Shown one piece after another: positions 43,277 to 55,451 of a stretch of 64,000 nt of DNA. Source of the stretch: Bradyrhizobium sp. CCBAU 53340 (lineage in GTDB: Bacteria > Pseudomonadota > Alphaproteobacteria > Rhizobiales > Xanthobacteraceae); contig NZ_CP030055.1 of assembly GCF_015291645.1 (NCBI RefSeq), forward strand, positions 1,054,001-1,118,000. Reading direction: 5' to 3'. Under the pieces are notes generated by a model. That model did not search any database and had not been told where the DNA came from. It saw nothing but the letters and a program-made list of their open reading frames with translations. Each line of letters starts with the position of its first letter. Within the stretch, counting starts at the first letter, position 1. The translations under genes were made by a program, and so were the position numbers.

Positions 43277-44503
43277 CTAGCGGCCAAGATCACTCGAGAT
43301 GATATCGCCGAACAATTCCCAGGCCTTGCCCTTGAACCGCATCATCTGGAGCTGCTCGATCGGCGCGAAATTGTCGGCTGCGGTGTTGATCTTGATGCCG
43401 GGCAGCAGCGTATCGGGCACGAAATCCTTCAATGAGGCGGCCTGCTTCATGACGTTCTCGCGCGTGAGGTCGTCGCCGCACATCTGCAGCACCTTCACCA
43501 TGGTCTGTGCGGCCGCATAGCCGAACACCACGCCGGCATCGAGCTTGTTGGCCTTGGCATCGTATTGCGCAATGAAATTGTAGAACTTCTTCATGCCGTC
43601 ATCGGCGTTCCATTCCGGGTCGGAGCCGTCCTTGATGTAGCTGGCCGACAGGATGCCTTGCGAGATCTCGAAGCCCGCCGGCTCGATCACGCCGCCGACC
43701 GAGGCCGAGACGTTGGAGATGATGTGGAGGGGGTGCCAGTTGATCTCGGCCGCCTTCTTGATCGCTTGCGCAGCGAATTTCGGCGTGGTGATGCTGATGA
43801 AGACGTCGACGGCGGCGGCCTTCAGCTTGACCACATGTTCGTCGACCGCAGGCTCCGAGGTGTCGTAAGGCTCCTCCAGCACGATCATCGAGGCCTTGGG
43901 CCCGAGCCCGTCCTTCAGGCCCTTCAGATAGTCCTTGCCGAAATCGTCGTTCTGGAAGAGCACGCCGATCTTCGCGTCGGGCTTCTCCTTCATGATGTAC
44001 TTGGCATAGATCCTGGCCTCGCTGGCGTAGCTCGGCTGCCAGCCCATGGTCCAGGGATATTGCTTGGGGTCGTTCCACTTCGAGGCGCCGCTTGCCACGA
44101 ACAATTGCGGCACCTTCTTCTCGTTCATGTATTTGCGGATGGCGCCGTTGGTGGAGGTGCCGAGCGAGCCGAAGATCAGGAGCACGTTGTCGCTCTCGAC
44201 CAGCTTACGCGCCTGCTCCACCGTCTTGGGCGGCGAATAAGCGTCATCATACGAGATGAACTTGATCTTGCGGCCGTTGATGCCGCCGTCGGCATTGACC
44301 TTGTTGAAATAGGCCTCCTCGGCCCTGCCGATCACGGCATAGGCGGAGGCCGGGCCGCTATAGGGCATGATGTTGCCGATCTTGATCTCGGTGTCGGAGG
44401 CGCCGCTGTCGTAGCTCTTCTGCGCCAGCGCGGGATTGCTTATCGCAGTGCACAACGCGAATGCAGCCGAAAGCGCCGCAACCTGAAATCGAACGACCGC
44501 CAT
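43277..44503 (-). CDS. HAAT-family ABC transporter substrate-binding protein 3
   Basis: Periplasmic binding protein, 408 residues, third paralogue. Signal peptide VAALSAAFALCTAISNPALA is followed by QKSYDSGASDTEIKIG. It is the most divergent of the four by eye (GTSTNGAIRKYMNEKKVPQLFVASGASKW; NADDGMKKFYNFIAQYDAKANKLD). The ATG at 44503 follows GGGAGAG. Lies downstream of a terminator, so it is not simply part of the permease operon transcript. Confidence 0.9.
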   Translation of the reverse strand: MAVVRFQVAALSAAFALCTAISNPALAQKSYDSGASDTEIKIGNIMPYSGPASAYAVIGRAEEAYFNKVNADGGINGRKIKFISYDDAYSPPKTVEQARKLVESDNVLLIFGSLGTSTNGAIRKYMNEKKVPQLFVASGASKWNDPKQYPWTMGWQPSYASEARIYAKYIMKEKPDAKIGVLFQNDDFGKDYLKGLKDGLGPKASMIVLEEPYDTSEPAVDEHVVKLKAAAVDVFISITTPKFAAQAIKKAAEINWHPLHIISNVSASVGGVIEPAGFEISQGILSASYIKDGSDPEWNADDGMKKFYNFIAQYDAKANKLDAGVVFGYAAAQTMVKVLQMCGDDLTRENVMKQAASLKDFVPDTLLPGIKINTAADNFAPIEQLQMMRFKGKAWELFGDIISSDLGR

Positions 44504-44568
44504 TGCTCTCCCACCTCACCTGGATCGGCGTCGCATTGAACAAGATTGATCCATGACGTCAACAAAAA

Positions 44569-44592
44569 GCCCCCGCGATCGTCCGCGGGGGC
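44569..44592 (-). terminator. terminator after binding-protein gene 4
   Basis: Arms GCCCCCGCG (44569-44577) and CGCGGGGGC (44584-44592). On the minus strand it is followed by TTTTTGTTG. It ends the transporter operon transcript (livG-F-H-M plus binding protein 4) about 30 bp after its last stop. Confidence 0.85.
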
Positions 44593-44622
44593 CTTGTCAA
44601 TTTGGACTATTGCGACGACGCG

Positions 44623-45852
44623 CTATTCCGGAGCGATGTCGCCGCTCAGGATGTCGCCGAACTGTTCCCATTTCTCGCCCTTGAAACGCTGCATCTGCAG
44701 CTGGCTGATCGGGGCGAAGTCGTTCGGACCGGTGTTGATCTTGATACCGGGCAGGAGAGTGTCCGGCTCGAAATCCTTCAGGCTGGCGGCCTGCTTCATC
44801 AGGTTGGCACGGGTCAGGTCGTCGCCGCACATCTCCAGCGCCTTGACCAGCGTCTGTGCGGCGCCGTAGCCGTAGACGATGCTGGCGTCGGTCTTGTCGG
44901 CGCCGGGCATGTACTTGTCGAGGAACTCGGACCACTTCTTCATGCCGGGATCGTCGTTCCAGCGCGGATCGGCGCCGTCCTTGGCATACGCCGCCGACAG
45001 CACGCCCTGAGCGGCCTCGAAGCCGGCCGGCTTCATCACGCTGCCGACCGAGGCCGATACGTTGGTGATGATCTCGAGCGGCTTCCAGCCGAGCTCGGCG
45101 GTCTTCTTGATGGTCTGGGCGCCGAACTTCGGCGTCGTGTAGATCACGAGCACGTCGGGATTGGCGGCCTTGATCTTGACGATGTGGCCGTCGATCGACG
45201 GCTCGGAGACCTCGTAGCTCTCTTCCATGATGATCATGGAAGACGCCTTGGCGCCAAGGCCGTCCTTGGTGCCCTTGAGGTAGTCTTTGCCGAAATCGTC
45301 GTTCTGGTAGAGGATCGCGATCTTGGCGTCGGGCCTCTCCTTCAGCAGCCATTTCGCATAGATCTGCGCTTCGCTCTGGTAGGAGGGCTGCCAGCCCATG
45401 GTCCAGGGGAAGCCCTTCGGGTCGTTCCATTTGGTGGCGCCGGTGGCGACGAATAGCTGCGGGATCTTCTTGGCGTTCAGGTACTTCTGGATCGCGCTAT
45501 TGGACGGCGTGCCGAGCGGGTTGAACACGGCGAGCACCTCGTCGCTCTCGACCAGCTTGCGGACCTGCTCGACTGCCTTGGGCGGCGAATAGCCGTCGTC
45601 ATAGGTGACGTAGACGATCTTGCGGCCGTTAATGCCGCCCTTGTCGTTGATCATCTTGATATAGGCTTCTTCGGTCTTGCCGATGATGCCGTAGGCCGAC
45701 GCCGGGCCGCTGTACGGCATGATGTTGCCGATCTTGATCTCGGTATCGGATGCGCCGGTGTCGTATTTCTTTTGGGCGAAGGCGGCGCTGGAGGCGAGCG
45801 TGGCGACCGCCGTTGCGAGTGCGGCGGTTCGTAGTGTTCTTCCGAAAAGCAA
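44623..45852 (-). CDS. HAAT-family ABC transporter substrate-binding protein 4
   Basis: Periplasmic binding protein, 409 residues when started at the TTG at 45852, which has AAGGAG about 6 nt upstream and gives a signal peptide of the right form (LFGRTLRTAALATAVATLASSAAFA, then QKKYDTGASDTEIKIG). The in-frame start at 45954 would add 34 charged residues ahead of the signal and is rejected. It lies 40 bp after the LivM-type gene and before a terminator, so this copy is the operon-linked binding protein of the transporter. Confidence 0.9.
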   Translation of the reverse strand: MLFGRTLRTAALATAVATLASSAAFAQKKYDTGASDTEIKIGNIMPYSGPASAYGIIGKTEEAYIKMINDKGGINGRKIVYVTYDDGYSPPKAVEQVRKLVESDEVLAVFNPLGTPSNSAIQKYLNAKKIPQLFVATGATKWNDPKGFPWTMGWQPSYQSEAQIYAKWLLKERPDAKIAILYQNDDFGKDYLKGTKDGLGAKASSMIIMEESYEVSEPSIDGHIVKIKAANPDVLVIYTTPKFGAQTIKKTAELGWKPLEIITNVSASVGSVMKPAGFEAAQGVLSAAYAKDGADPRWNDDPGMKKWSEFLDKYMPGADKTDASIVYGYGAAQTLVKALEMCGDDLTRANLMKQAASLKDFEPDTLLPGIKINTGPNDFAPISQLQMQRFKGEKWEQFGDILSGDIAPE

Positions 45853-45892
45853 TTGGGTCTCCTTGGTTGAAGCAACAGTCTTGGTGATAGGG

Positions 45893-46909
45893 TCAGTTTC
45901 GTCTGAGCCGTCCGGCGAATTGCTGGCCCAGGATCGCGACCTGCCTTGCGCCATGCGGTACGAGGTAGATCACGAGGAACAGCAGCACGCCGAACACGGC
46001 GCCGGAGAGGCCCTTGGAAATGCCCTCGGCGATATTAGGCACGAAGATGATGAAGGCGGCACCGACGATCGAGCCCGGGAGCCAGCCGACGCCGCCGACG
46101 ACCATGCCGAGGAACAGCTGGATCGAGAGCGTGATGGTGAAGCTGTCGGGCGCGACGAACTGCACCGCGATGGCGCTGAGGCCGCCGGCAACGCCGGTGA
46201 TGCCGGCGGAGACGCCGAATGCGAGCGTCTTGTACAGCGCGACATTGACGCCCATGGCGGAGGCCGCGATCTCATTGTCGCGGATCGCCATGAAGGCGCG
46301 GCCTGAGCGGGAGCGCAAGAGGTTGACCGAAAAGATGTAGATCGCGAGCACGACGACGAGCGTGAAGTAATAGAGCCACATGTCCTGCGACATCTTCAGC
46401 CCGAACGGCGCGTCCGGCTTGGTGACGACGAGGCCCTGCACGCCGCCGGTCCATGGCTCGAGGAAGTTCAGCTTGAGCAGCTGCGGCATCGCGGTGGCGA
46501 GCGCGAAGGTCGCGAGCGCGAGATAAACGCCGGAGAGCCGCAGCGCCGGCTGGCCGAACAGGAAGCCTACGCCGAAGCAGAGCACGCCCGCGACCGGCAG
46601 GCAGAGGAAATAGGGAACGTTGAACTGCTCCATCATCACGGCGGTGATGTAGGCACCGATGCCGTAGAACGCGCTCTGGCCGAGCGAGAACTGGCCGCTT
46701 CCGCCGGTCAGGATGTTGAGCGCCAGCACCGCGAGGCCCAGATAGAGCAGCTGGGTCAGCTGGAAGATCACGAAATTCTTCGCGAACACCGGCACGACAA
46801 GGAGAAGCAGCAGCACCACCACCGAGGTGCCTGTGCCCAGCGTCATGGCCCGCTTCGGCACGGCCTCGACGGCAGGGGCTTCCGTGACGACGTCTTCGAC
46901 AGCGCTCAT
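45893..46909 (-). CDS. HAAT-family permease (LivM type)
   Basis: A 338-residue inner-membrane permease. A hydrophilic N-terminus (MSAVEDVVTEAPAVEAVPKRA) precedes around nine helices. Conserved segments are FSLGQSAFYGIGAYITAVM, FGQPALRLSGVYLALATFALATAMPQ, and RAFMAIRDNEIAASAMGVNVALYKTLAFGVSAGITGVAGGL (the EAA-like coupling loop). The ATG at 46909 begins 2 nt after the LivH stop; a TTG at 46915 is possible. Unlike the 25073-26842 system, the ATPase is not fused. Confidence 0.87.
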   Translation of the reverse strand: MSAVEDVVTEAPAVEAVPKRAMTLGTGTSVVVLLLLLVVPVFAKNFVIFQLTQLLYLGLAVLALNILTGGSGQFSLGQSAFYGIGAYITAVMMEQFNVPYFLCLPVAGVLCFGVGFLFGQPALRLSGVYLALATFALATAMPQLLKLNFLEPWTGGVQGLVVTKPDAPFGLKMSQDMWLYYFTLVVVLAIYIFSVNLLRSRSGRAFMAIRDNEIAASAMGVNVALYKTLAFGVSAGITGVAGGLSAIAVQFVAPDSFTITLSIQLFLGMVVGGVGWLPGSIVGAAFIIFVPNIAEGISKGLSGAVFGVLLFLVIYLVPHGARQVAILGQQFAGRLRRN

Positions 46910-46911
46910 GA

Positions 46912-47790
46912 TCAAACTCGCTTGACGATGTGCCGGCCGAACAGACCAGCGGGTTTGACGACCAGGACGGAGATGATCAGCGCGAGCGCGATCGGGAGTT
47001 TCAGCTCATTGCCGACGCCGGGGATGTAGGTGCCGGCGAGGTTCTCGAAGATGCCGACCAGGAAGCCGCCGACCACGGCGCCGAACGGGCTGGTCAATCC
47101 GCCGAGCACGGCCGCGGCGAAGCCGTAGAGTAAGACACCGCCCATCATGTTGGGCTCGAGGAACACGACCGGGGCGATCAGCATGCCGGCAATGGCACCG
47201 ATCGCGGAGGCCATGCCCCAGCCGAGCGCGATCATCCAGCTTGTATTGATGCCGACGAGACGGGCCGATTCAGGCAGCGAGGCGGCGGCCCGCATCGCAA
47301 GTCCGATCCGGGTGTACTGGAAGAAGAAGAACAGGCCGATCAAGAGCAGCACGGTGACGCCGATCATGCCCGCCTGGTGGGTCGAGATGAGCTGGCTGCC
47401 GAGGAACGGCGAGGAGCCGAACGGGGTCGGATATTGCTTGATGGTGAAGTCCCAGATCAGGCCGGCGGAGGAATTGATGATCGAAAACAGCGCGATGAAG
47501 CCTGCGACATTGGTCAGGATCGGCGCCTTGGCGAGCGGCTTGAACAGAACGCGCTCGATCACGATGCCGCCGACGAAGGCGAACGCCAGCGTGATCACGA
47601 AGGCGCCCCAATACGGCACGCCCCACTGCATCAGCTGCCAGGACACGAAGGTCGAGAACATCGCCATCTCGCCTTGCGCGAAGTTGAGATGGTCGATCGC
47701 CTGGTAGATCATGACCACGGCGAGCGCCATGCAGGCGTAGATCGCGCCGGTCGCAATGCCGGCCAGGACCTGGTTGGTAAACAGCTCCAT
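46912..47790 (-). CDS. HAAT-family permease (LivH type)
   Basis: A 292-residue permease starting MELFTNQVLAGIATGAIYACMALAVVMIYQA. It has the family text HLNFAQGEMAMFSTFVSWQLMQWG and, in the coupling region, FFFFQYTRIGLAMRAAASLPESARLVGINTSWMIALGWGMASAIGAIAG, then PFGAVVGGFLVGIFENLAGTYIPG. It ends directly before LivM and starts 12 bp after the LivF-type gene. Part of the livG-F-H-M-binding protein 4 operon. Confidence 0.88.
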   Translation of the reverse strand: MELFTNQVLAGIATGAIYACMALAVVMIYQAIDHLNFAQGEMAMFSTFVSWQLMQWGVPYWGAFVITLAFAFVGGIVIERVLFKPLAKAPILTNVAGFIALFSIINSSAGLIWDFTIKQYPTPFGSSPFLGSQLISTHQAGMIGVTVLLLIGLFFFFQYTRIGLAMRAAASLPESARLVGINTSWMIALGWGMASAIGAIAGMLIAPVVFLEPNMMGGVLLYGFAAAVLGGLTSPFGAVVGGFLVGIFENLAGTYIPGVGNELKLPIALALIISVLVVKPAGLFGRHIVKRV

Positions 47791-47802
47791 CGTGCCGGCT
47801 CC

Positions 47803-48512
<710 letters not shown>

Positions 48513-48516
<4 letters not shown>

Positions 48517-49310
48517 TGGTCCTTGCTCCCGAGATAGGCCTTGATGACGTCGGGGTCCGCCTGCACCTGGGCGGGCGTGCCTTCCGCGAGCTTCTTGCCG
48601 AAATTCAGCGCGACGACGTGGTCGGCGATCGACATCACAAGGCCCATGTGATGCTCGACCAGCAGCACCGTCATGTGGCGTTCGTTCCGGATTTTGCGGA
48701 TGAGATCGCCGAGGACGTAGACCTCTTCATGGTTGAGGCCGCCGGCGGGCTCGTCGAGCAGCAGGATCTTCGGATCGGCCGCGAGCGCCCGCGCCAATTC
48801 GACGCGCTTCTGCGTGCCGAAGGGCAGGCCGGACACTGTGCTGTGGGCAACGTCCTCGAGATCGAGATAGGCGAGGATCTCGTGCACCTTCTTGTTCACG
48901 CTGCTTTCGCTGCGGCGAATCCAGGCGAGACGCAGCGAGTCGCTGATGATGTCGGAAGAGGTGCGCGCATGCGTGCCGACGCGGACATTGTCCATCACCG
49001 AGAGGTTCGGAAACAGCGCCACGTTCTGGAAGGTGCGGCCGATGCCGATCTCGGCGATGCGGTGCGGCGGGCGCGACAGAATGCTGACGCCTTCCATCAG
49101 GATGTCGCCTGATGACGGCTGGTAGAGGCGGGAGAGGCAGTTGAAGAGCGTGGTCTTGCCGGCGCCGTTCGGGCCGATCAGTCCGAGGATGGCACCCTTA
49201 TGCATGTCAAAGGACACGCCATTGAGCGCAACGATGCCGCCGAACACGACGCTGACGTCGCGAACCGCGAGCAGAGGCGATGTCCCCTGCGCGAGCTGTG
49301 CCTGCGTCAT
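48513..49310 (-). CDS. HAAT-family ATP-binding protein (LivG type)
   Basis: A 265-residue ATPase: Walker A GPNGAGKTTLFNCL, the extended LivG insert after SRLYQPSSGDILMEG, signature-like LPFGTQKRVELARAL, Walker B ILLLDEPAGGLNHEE, and the end VIKAYLGSKDQ. The ATG at 49310 was preferred to an in-frame start 21 codons upstream because the family begins near LLAVRDVSVVFGG. It follows the IclR gene after 66 bp on the same strand, so the regulator may lie in the same transcript. Confidence 0.87.
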
Positions 49311-49376
49311 CTCGTCTCGCCCACACCAATCAGTGGGCGAAGGGGCGATGCGAACCGCTCCCTGGAATGACAAAGG

Positions 49377-50243
49377 CTATCTGAATCCCTCGGCCACACG
49401 CGCAACTTTTCCTCCTGGTTTCAGCTTTTTGCCGATTTCTTTTTTGGATTGCGGCATCAGACCCCCAAGTGCCGCTTCGATGTTCCTTACCATCGCCAGC
49501 AAGCGCGGTCCAATGTCGTTGATCAAACGCTCTTCCGTGAAACGGAATGCGGGTGCACCGCAATTGAATGCGTAAGGTCCGGTGCCGTCGTTGAGCTTGA
49601 GCGCGACGCCGGCAGCGCCGATGTCGTCATGCCAGTCGCCGACGGATATCGCGAAACCGTATTTCGCGACCGTCTCGCCGGAACGTTCCAGTCCATCGCG
49701 CATCTTGGGCCAGCGGCTGCCGTAATGTTCCCGGAGAATGCGCGTGACTTCGGCACGGTCCTCGTCGTTGAGCGCCCAGAAATAGGCGCGACCCATCGCG
49801 CTGGTTGCAATCGGCACGCGGGAGCCGACGTCCAGTTGAACGCCGACCGTCTCGCTGCCGCGGCTTTGCCCGAAATAGATCATGCTGTGGCGGTCGCGGC
49901 CGCCGATCGCGACGGCCCCGCCGGTCGCGCGCATCACTTCCTCGCGAAACGGCTCGGACAAATGCCGAACGCCGAGATTGGATAGCGCTGCGTAACCGAG
50001 TGCCATCGCGGCCGGTGCGAGCTGATACTTCTCGAAGCGGGGAACCGGCGTCAGGTAACCAAGCTTCGTCAGCGTATAGGTCAGCCGCGAAACGGTCGGC
50101 TTGGGCAGGTTGGTGCGCGCCGCGATTTCCTGGTTGCCGAGAAGTCCGTCGCTGGGTTGGAATGCGCGCAATACATCTAGTCCGCGGGAAAGCGCGACGA
50201 CAAAATTCCGATCGGTCGCAGTCTTCTTTCCTGTACGCTTCAT
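49377..50243 (-). CDS. IclR family transcriptional regulator
   Basis: A 288-residue regulator. The N-terminal winged helix (FVVALSRGLDVLRAFQ, then NQEIAARTNLPKPTVSRLTYTLTKLGYL, residues about 15-75) is followed by a GAF-like effector domain containing VQLDVGSRVPIATSAMGRAYFWAL and YGFAISVGDWHDDIGAAGVAL. The ATG at 50243 is the family start; an upstream in-frame ATG would add 49 unrelated residues. It is divergent from the pim-like operon and upstream of the HAAT transporter genes, with an IclR-like palindrome at 50311-50329, so it probably controls both. Confidence 0.85.
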   Translation of the reverse strand: MKRTGKKTATDRNFVVALSRGLDVLRAFQPSDGLLGNQEIAARTNLPKPTVSRLTYTLTKLGYLTPVPRFEKYQLAPAAMALGYAALSNLGVRHLSEPFREEVMRATGGAVAIGGRDRHSMIYFGQSRGSETVGVQLDVGSRVPIATSAMGRAYFWALNDEDRAEVTRILREHYGSRWPKMRDGLERSGETVAKYGFAISVGDWHDDIGAAGVALKLNDGTGPYAFNCGAPAFRFTEERLINDIGPRLLAMVRNIEAALGGLMPQSKKEIGKKLKPGGKVARVAEGFR

Positions 50244-50310
50244 CCCTGATCTGCTTCTTGCGCGGAGTCGTTGACAACGTCCGTGCTTCAAAATAACCCT
50301 GCCGTCAAGA

Positions 50311-50329
50311 TGCGGAATTAAATTCCGCA
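50311..50329. promoter_or_regulatory. candidate IclR operator TGCGGAATT-A-AATTCCGCA
   Basis: Perfect 9-bp arms around a single central A, in the 130-bp region between the divergent iclR and pimF starts. The core GGAATTAAATTCC resembles known IclR-family sites (GGAAAT-n-ATTTCC type). It sits about 68 bp upstream of the IclR start and 45 bp upstream of the pimF start, so it could serve both promoters. Confidence 0.6.
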
Positions 50330-50373
50330 CCGCGAAATCGAATAAAAGTAAATCCCCACCAAGGAGGGAAACC

Positions 50374-52470
<2,097 letters not shown>

Positions 52471-52491
52471 TGGCCGCTTCATCTCAACCCT

Positions 52492-52533
52492 CGTCATTCC
52501 GGGCTCGCGACTTCGTCGCGCCCCGGAATGACG
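52492..52533. repeat. hairpin repeat CGTCATTCCGGG...CCCCGGAATGACG
   Basis: Nearly perfect arms CGTCATTCCGGG and CCCCGGAATGACG with an inner GCGACTTCGTCGC that also pairs, filling most of the gap between pimF and pimA. It may act as a transcript processing or attenuation site, or only as a member of the intergenic repeat family. Confidence 0.7.
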
Positions 52534-52568
52534 GTCTTCGTTAGTTGCTGGCTTAAGCAATCAAGAGA

Positions 52569-54251
52569 ATGACCCATCCCGGCGAACAGTTTTATCCTGA
52601 GGGCGTGCATTGGGACGACACCATCGTCCAGGGTACGCTGCCTGACCTGCTTTCGACCGCTGCCGCAAATTACGGCCCGCGCACCGCGCTCGAATTTCGC
52701 GATCGCCCGATCACCTACACCGAGCTCGCCGCCATGGCCGAGCGCGCGGCCGCTGCGTTCCTCCGCGCCGGCTGCGGCAAGGGCACGTCGGTCGCGCTAT
52801 TCCTCGGCAACACGCCTGACCATCCCGTCAATTTCTTCGGCGCGCTGAAGGCAGGCGCCCGCGTTGCGCATCTGTCGCCGCTCGACGGCGAAATCGCGCT
52901 GACGCACAAGGTGTCCGATTCCGGCTCGCGCCTGCTGGTCACCTCCAACCTTGCGGCGTTGCTGCCGACCGCGCTGAAGCTCCTGGAGAAGGGGCTGATC
53001 GATCGCCTCGTCGTCTGTGAGGACGACGATTGGGGCAAGGTCGGCACGCCGCAGGTGGCGATTCCGGATGATCCGCGCATCATCACCTTCAAGGCCTTCG
53101 TCGAGGGCGCGCCGCTGCCGGCAGAGTGGCCGGCCGTGGCGGTCGATGACGTCGCGCTGCTGCAATATACCGGCGGCACCACCGGCCTGCCGAAAGGCGC
53201 CATGCTGACGCACGGCAACCTGACCTCGGCCGTGTCGATCTATGACGTCTGGGGCAAGCCGGCCCGTGCCGCGCGCGGCGACGTGGTCGAGCGCGTGATC
53301 TGCGTGCTGCCGCTGTTCCACATCTTTGCGCTCACCGTGGTGCTGCTGTCGTCGTTCCGCCGCGGCAATCTGATCTCGCTGCACCAGCGCTTCGACGTCG
53401 AGGCGGTGATGCGCGACATCGAGGTCAAGCGCGCGACCTATTTCCCGGGCGTACCGACGATGTGGATCGCGATCGCCGCGCTGCCCAATCTCGACAAGCG
53501 CGACTTCTCCTCGCTCAATGCCATTGGCTCCGGCGGCGCGCCGCTGCCGGTCGAGGTCGCAAGGTTCTTTGAGAGCAAGGTCGGCAAGAAGCTCAGGAGC
53601 GGCTGGGGCATGACCGAAACCTGCTCGCCCGGTACCGGCCATCCGCCTGCAGGTCCCGACAAGCCGGGCTCGATCGGCCTGATGCTGCCGGGCGTCGAGC
53701 TCGACGTCGTCTCGCTCGACGACCCGACCAAGGTTCTGCCGCCGGGCGAAGTCGGCGAAATCCGCATCAAGGGCCCGAACGTCACCAAGGGGTACTGGAA
53801 CAAGCCGGCGGGATCCGCGGAGGCCTTCATCGACGGCCGCTTCCTCACCGGCGATATCGGTTATGTCGACAGCGACGGCTATTTCTTCCTGGTCGACCGC
53901 AAGAAGGACATGATCATCTCCGGTGGCTTCAACGTCTATCCGCAGATGATCGAGCAGGCGATCTACACGGTTCCGGGCGTGCACGAGGTGATCGTGCTCG
54001 GCATCCCCGACCAGTACCGCGGCGAGGCCGCCAAGGCCTTCATCAAGCTGAAGCCTGACGCCAAGCCGTTTTCGCTCGACGAGCTGCGGGCGCAGCTCGC
54101 CGGGAAGGTCGGCAAGCACGAAATGCCGGCCGCGGTCGAGTTCGTCGACGACCTGCCGCGCACGCCGGTCGGGAAGCTGTCGCGCCACGAATTGCGCCAG
54201 CAGCAGAAACCATCACAATCCACCCAAACTGCATCAGGAGGTCGCTCTTGA
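52569..54251 (+). CDS. pimA: acyl-CoA ligase (dicarboxylate/long-chain type)
   Basis: A 560-residue AMP-forming CoA ligase. Phosphate motif [11 protein letters not shown] starts near residue 201, followed by [90 protein letters not shown] and the C-terminal lysine loop [12 protein letters not shown]. This would activate the imported acid before beta-oxidation. It overlaps the thiolase gene by 4 bp. Specificity for pimelate or fatty acids is inferred from gene order only. Confidence 0.85.
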   Translation: MTHPGEQFYPEGVHWDDTIVQGTLPDLLSTAAANYGPRTALEFRDRPITYTELAAMAERAAAAFLRAGCGKGTSVALFLGNTPDHPVNFFGALKAGARVAHLSPLDGEIALTHKVSDSGSRLLVTSNLAALLPTALKLLEKGLIDRLVVCEDDDWGKVGTPQVAIPDDPRIITFKAFVEGAPLPAEWPAVAVDDVALLQYTGGTTGLPKGAMLTHGNLTSAVSIYDVWGKPARAARGDVVERVICVLPLFHIFALTVVLLSSFRRGNLISLHQRFDVEAVMRDIEVKRATYFPGVPTMWIAIAALPNLDKRDFSSLNAIGSGGAPLPVEVARFFESKVGKKLRSGWGMTETCSPGTGHPPAGPDKPGSIGLMLPGVELDVVSLDDPTKVLPPGEVGEIRIKGPNVTKGYWNKPAGSAEAFIDGRFLTGDIGYVDSDGYFFLVDRKKDMIISGGFNVYPQMIEQAIYTVPGVHEVIVLGIPDQYRGEAAKAFIKLKPDAKPFSLDELRAQLAGKVGKHEMPAAVEFVDDLPRTPVGKLSRHELRQQQKPSQSTQTASGGRS

Positions 54252-55435
54252 CCGACGCCGTCATCGTTTCCACCGCCCGCACGCCGATCGGCAAGGCCTA
54301 TCGCGGCATGCTCAACGCCACCGAGGGCGCCACGCTGCTGGGCCACGCGATTGGTGAGGCCGTCGCGCGCGCAAAAGTCGATCCGAAGGAGATCGAGGAT
54401 GTCGTGATGGGTGCAGCACTCCAGCAGGGCGCAACCGGCGGCAACATCGCGCGCAAGGCGCTGCTCCGCGCGGGCCTGCCCGTCACCGTCGCCGGCACCA
54501 CGATCGACCGGCAATGCGCCTCGGGCCTGCAGGCCATCGCGCTCGCCGCGCGCTCGGTGATCTTCGACGGCGTCGAGGTCGCGGTCGGCGGCGGCGGCGA
54601 GTCGATCTCGCTCGTGCAGAACGACAAGATGAACGGCTTCCACGCCCAGGACCCGGCGCTGCTCAAGATCAAGGGCGAGGTCTACATGCCCATGATCGAC
54701 ACCGCCGAGGTCGTCGCCAAGCGCTATGGCATCTCGCGCGAACGCCAGGACGAATATTCGCTGGAGAGCCAGCGCCGCACCGCCGCGGCCCAGCAGGGCG
54801 GCAAGTTCAAGGACGAACTCGCGCCGATCACGACGCAGATGGCTGTGACCGACAAGGCGACCGGCGCTGTCTCGATGAAGGAAGTGACGCTGTCGCAGGA
54901 CGAAGGTCCGCGCCCCGAAACCACGGCTGAAGGCCTTGCCGGCCTCAAGCCGGTGCGCGGCGAGGGTTTCTCCGTCACCGCCGGCAATGCCAGCCAGCTC
55001 TCCGACGGCGCCAGCGCCTCGGTGATCATGAGCGACAAGGAAGCGGCGAAGCGCGGCCTCAACCCGCTCGGCATCTTCCGCGGCTTCGTCTCCGCCGGCT
55101 GCGAGCCTGACGAGATGGGTATCGGCCCTGTTTTCGCCGTGCCGCGCCTGCTCAAGCGTCATGGCCTCACCGTCGACGACATCGGCCTCTGGGAGCTCAA
55201 CGAAGCCTTCGCGGTGCAGGTGCTGTATTGCCGCGACAAGCTCGGCATCGACCCCGAGAAGATCAACGTCAATGGCGGCGCGATTGCGGTCGGCCATCCC
55301 TACGGCATGTCGGGGGCGCGCCTGACCGGCCACGCTTTGATCGAGGGCCGCCGCCGCAAGGCCAAGTACGCGGTCGTCACCATGTGCGTCGGCGGCGGCA
55401 TGGGCGCTGCCGGGCTGTTTGAGATTTTGCAGTAA
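54248..55435 (+). CDS. pimB: acetyl-CoA acyltransferase (thiolase)
   Basis: A 395-residue thiolase. The acylated nucleophile is Cys90 in [11 protein letters not shown]. The active-site histidine is His350 in [17 protein letters not shown], and the second catalytic cysteine Cys380 lies in [17 protein letters not shown]. The TTG start is preceded by AGGAGG. Cleaves 3-ketoacyl-CoA in the last step of each beta-oxidation round. Its place after pimA and before two acyl-CoA dehydrogenases matches the pim operon. Confidence 0.88.
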   Translation: MTDAVIVSTARTPIGKAYRGMLNATEGATLLGHAIGEAVARAKVDPKEIEDVVMGAALQQGATGGNIARKALLRAGLPVTVAGTTIDRQCASGLQAIALAARSVIFDGVEVAVGGGGESISLVQNDKMNGFHAQDPALLKIKGEVYMPMIDTAEVVAKRYGISRERQDEYSLESQRRTAAAQQGGKFKDELAPITTQMAVTDKATGAVSMKEVTLSQDEGPRPETTAEGLAGLKPVRGEGFSVTAGNASQLSDGASASVIMSDKEAAKRGLNPLGIFRGFVSAGCEPDEMGIGPVFAVPRLLKRHGLTVDDIGLWELNEAFAVQVLYCRDKLGIDPEKINVNGGAIAVGHPYGMSGARLTGHALIEGRRRKAKYAVVTMCVGGGMGAAGLFEILQ

Positions 55436-55451
55436 TTCAGAGGAGGATCCG

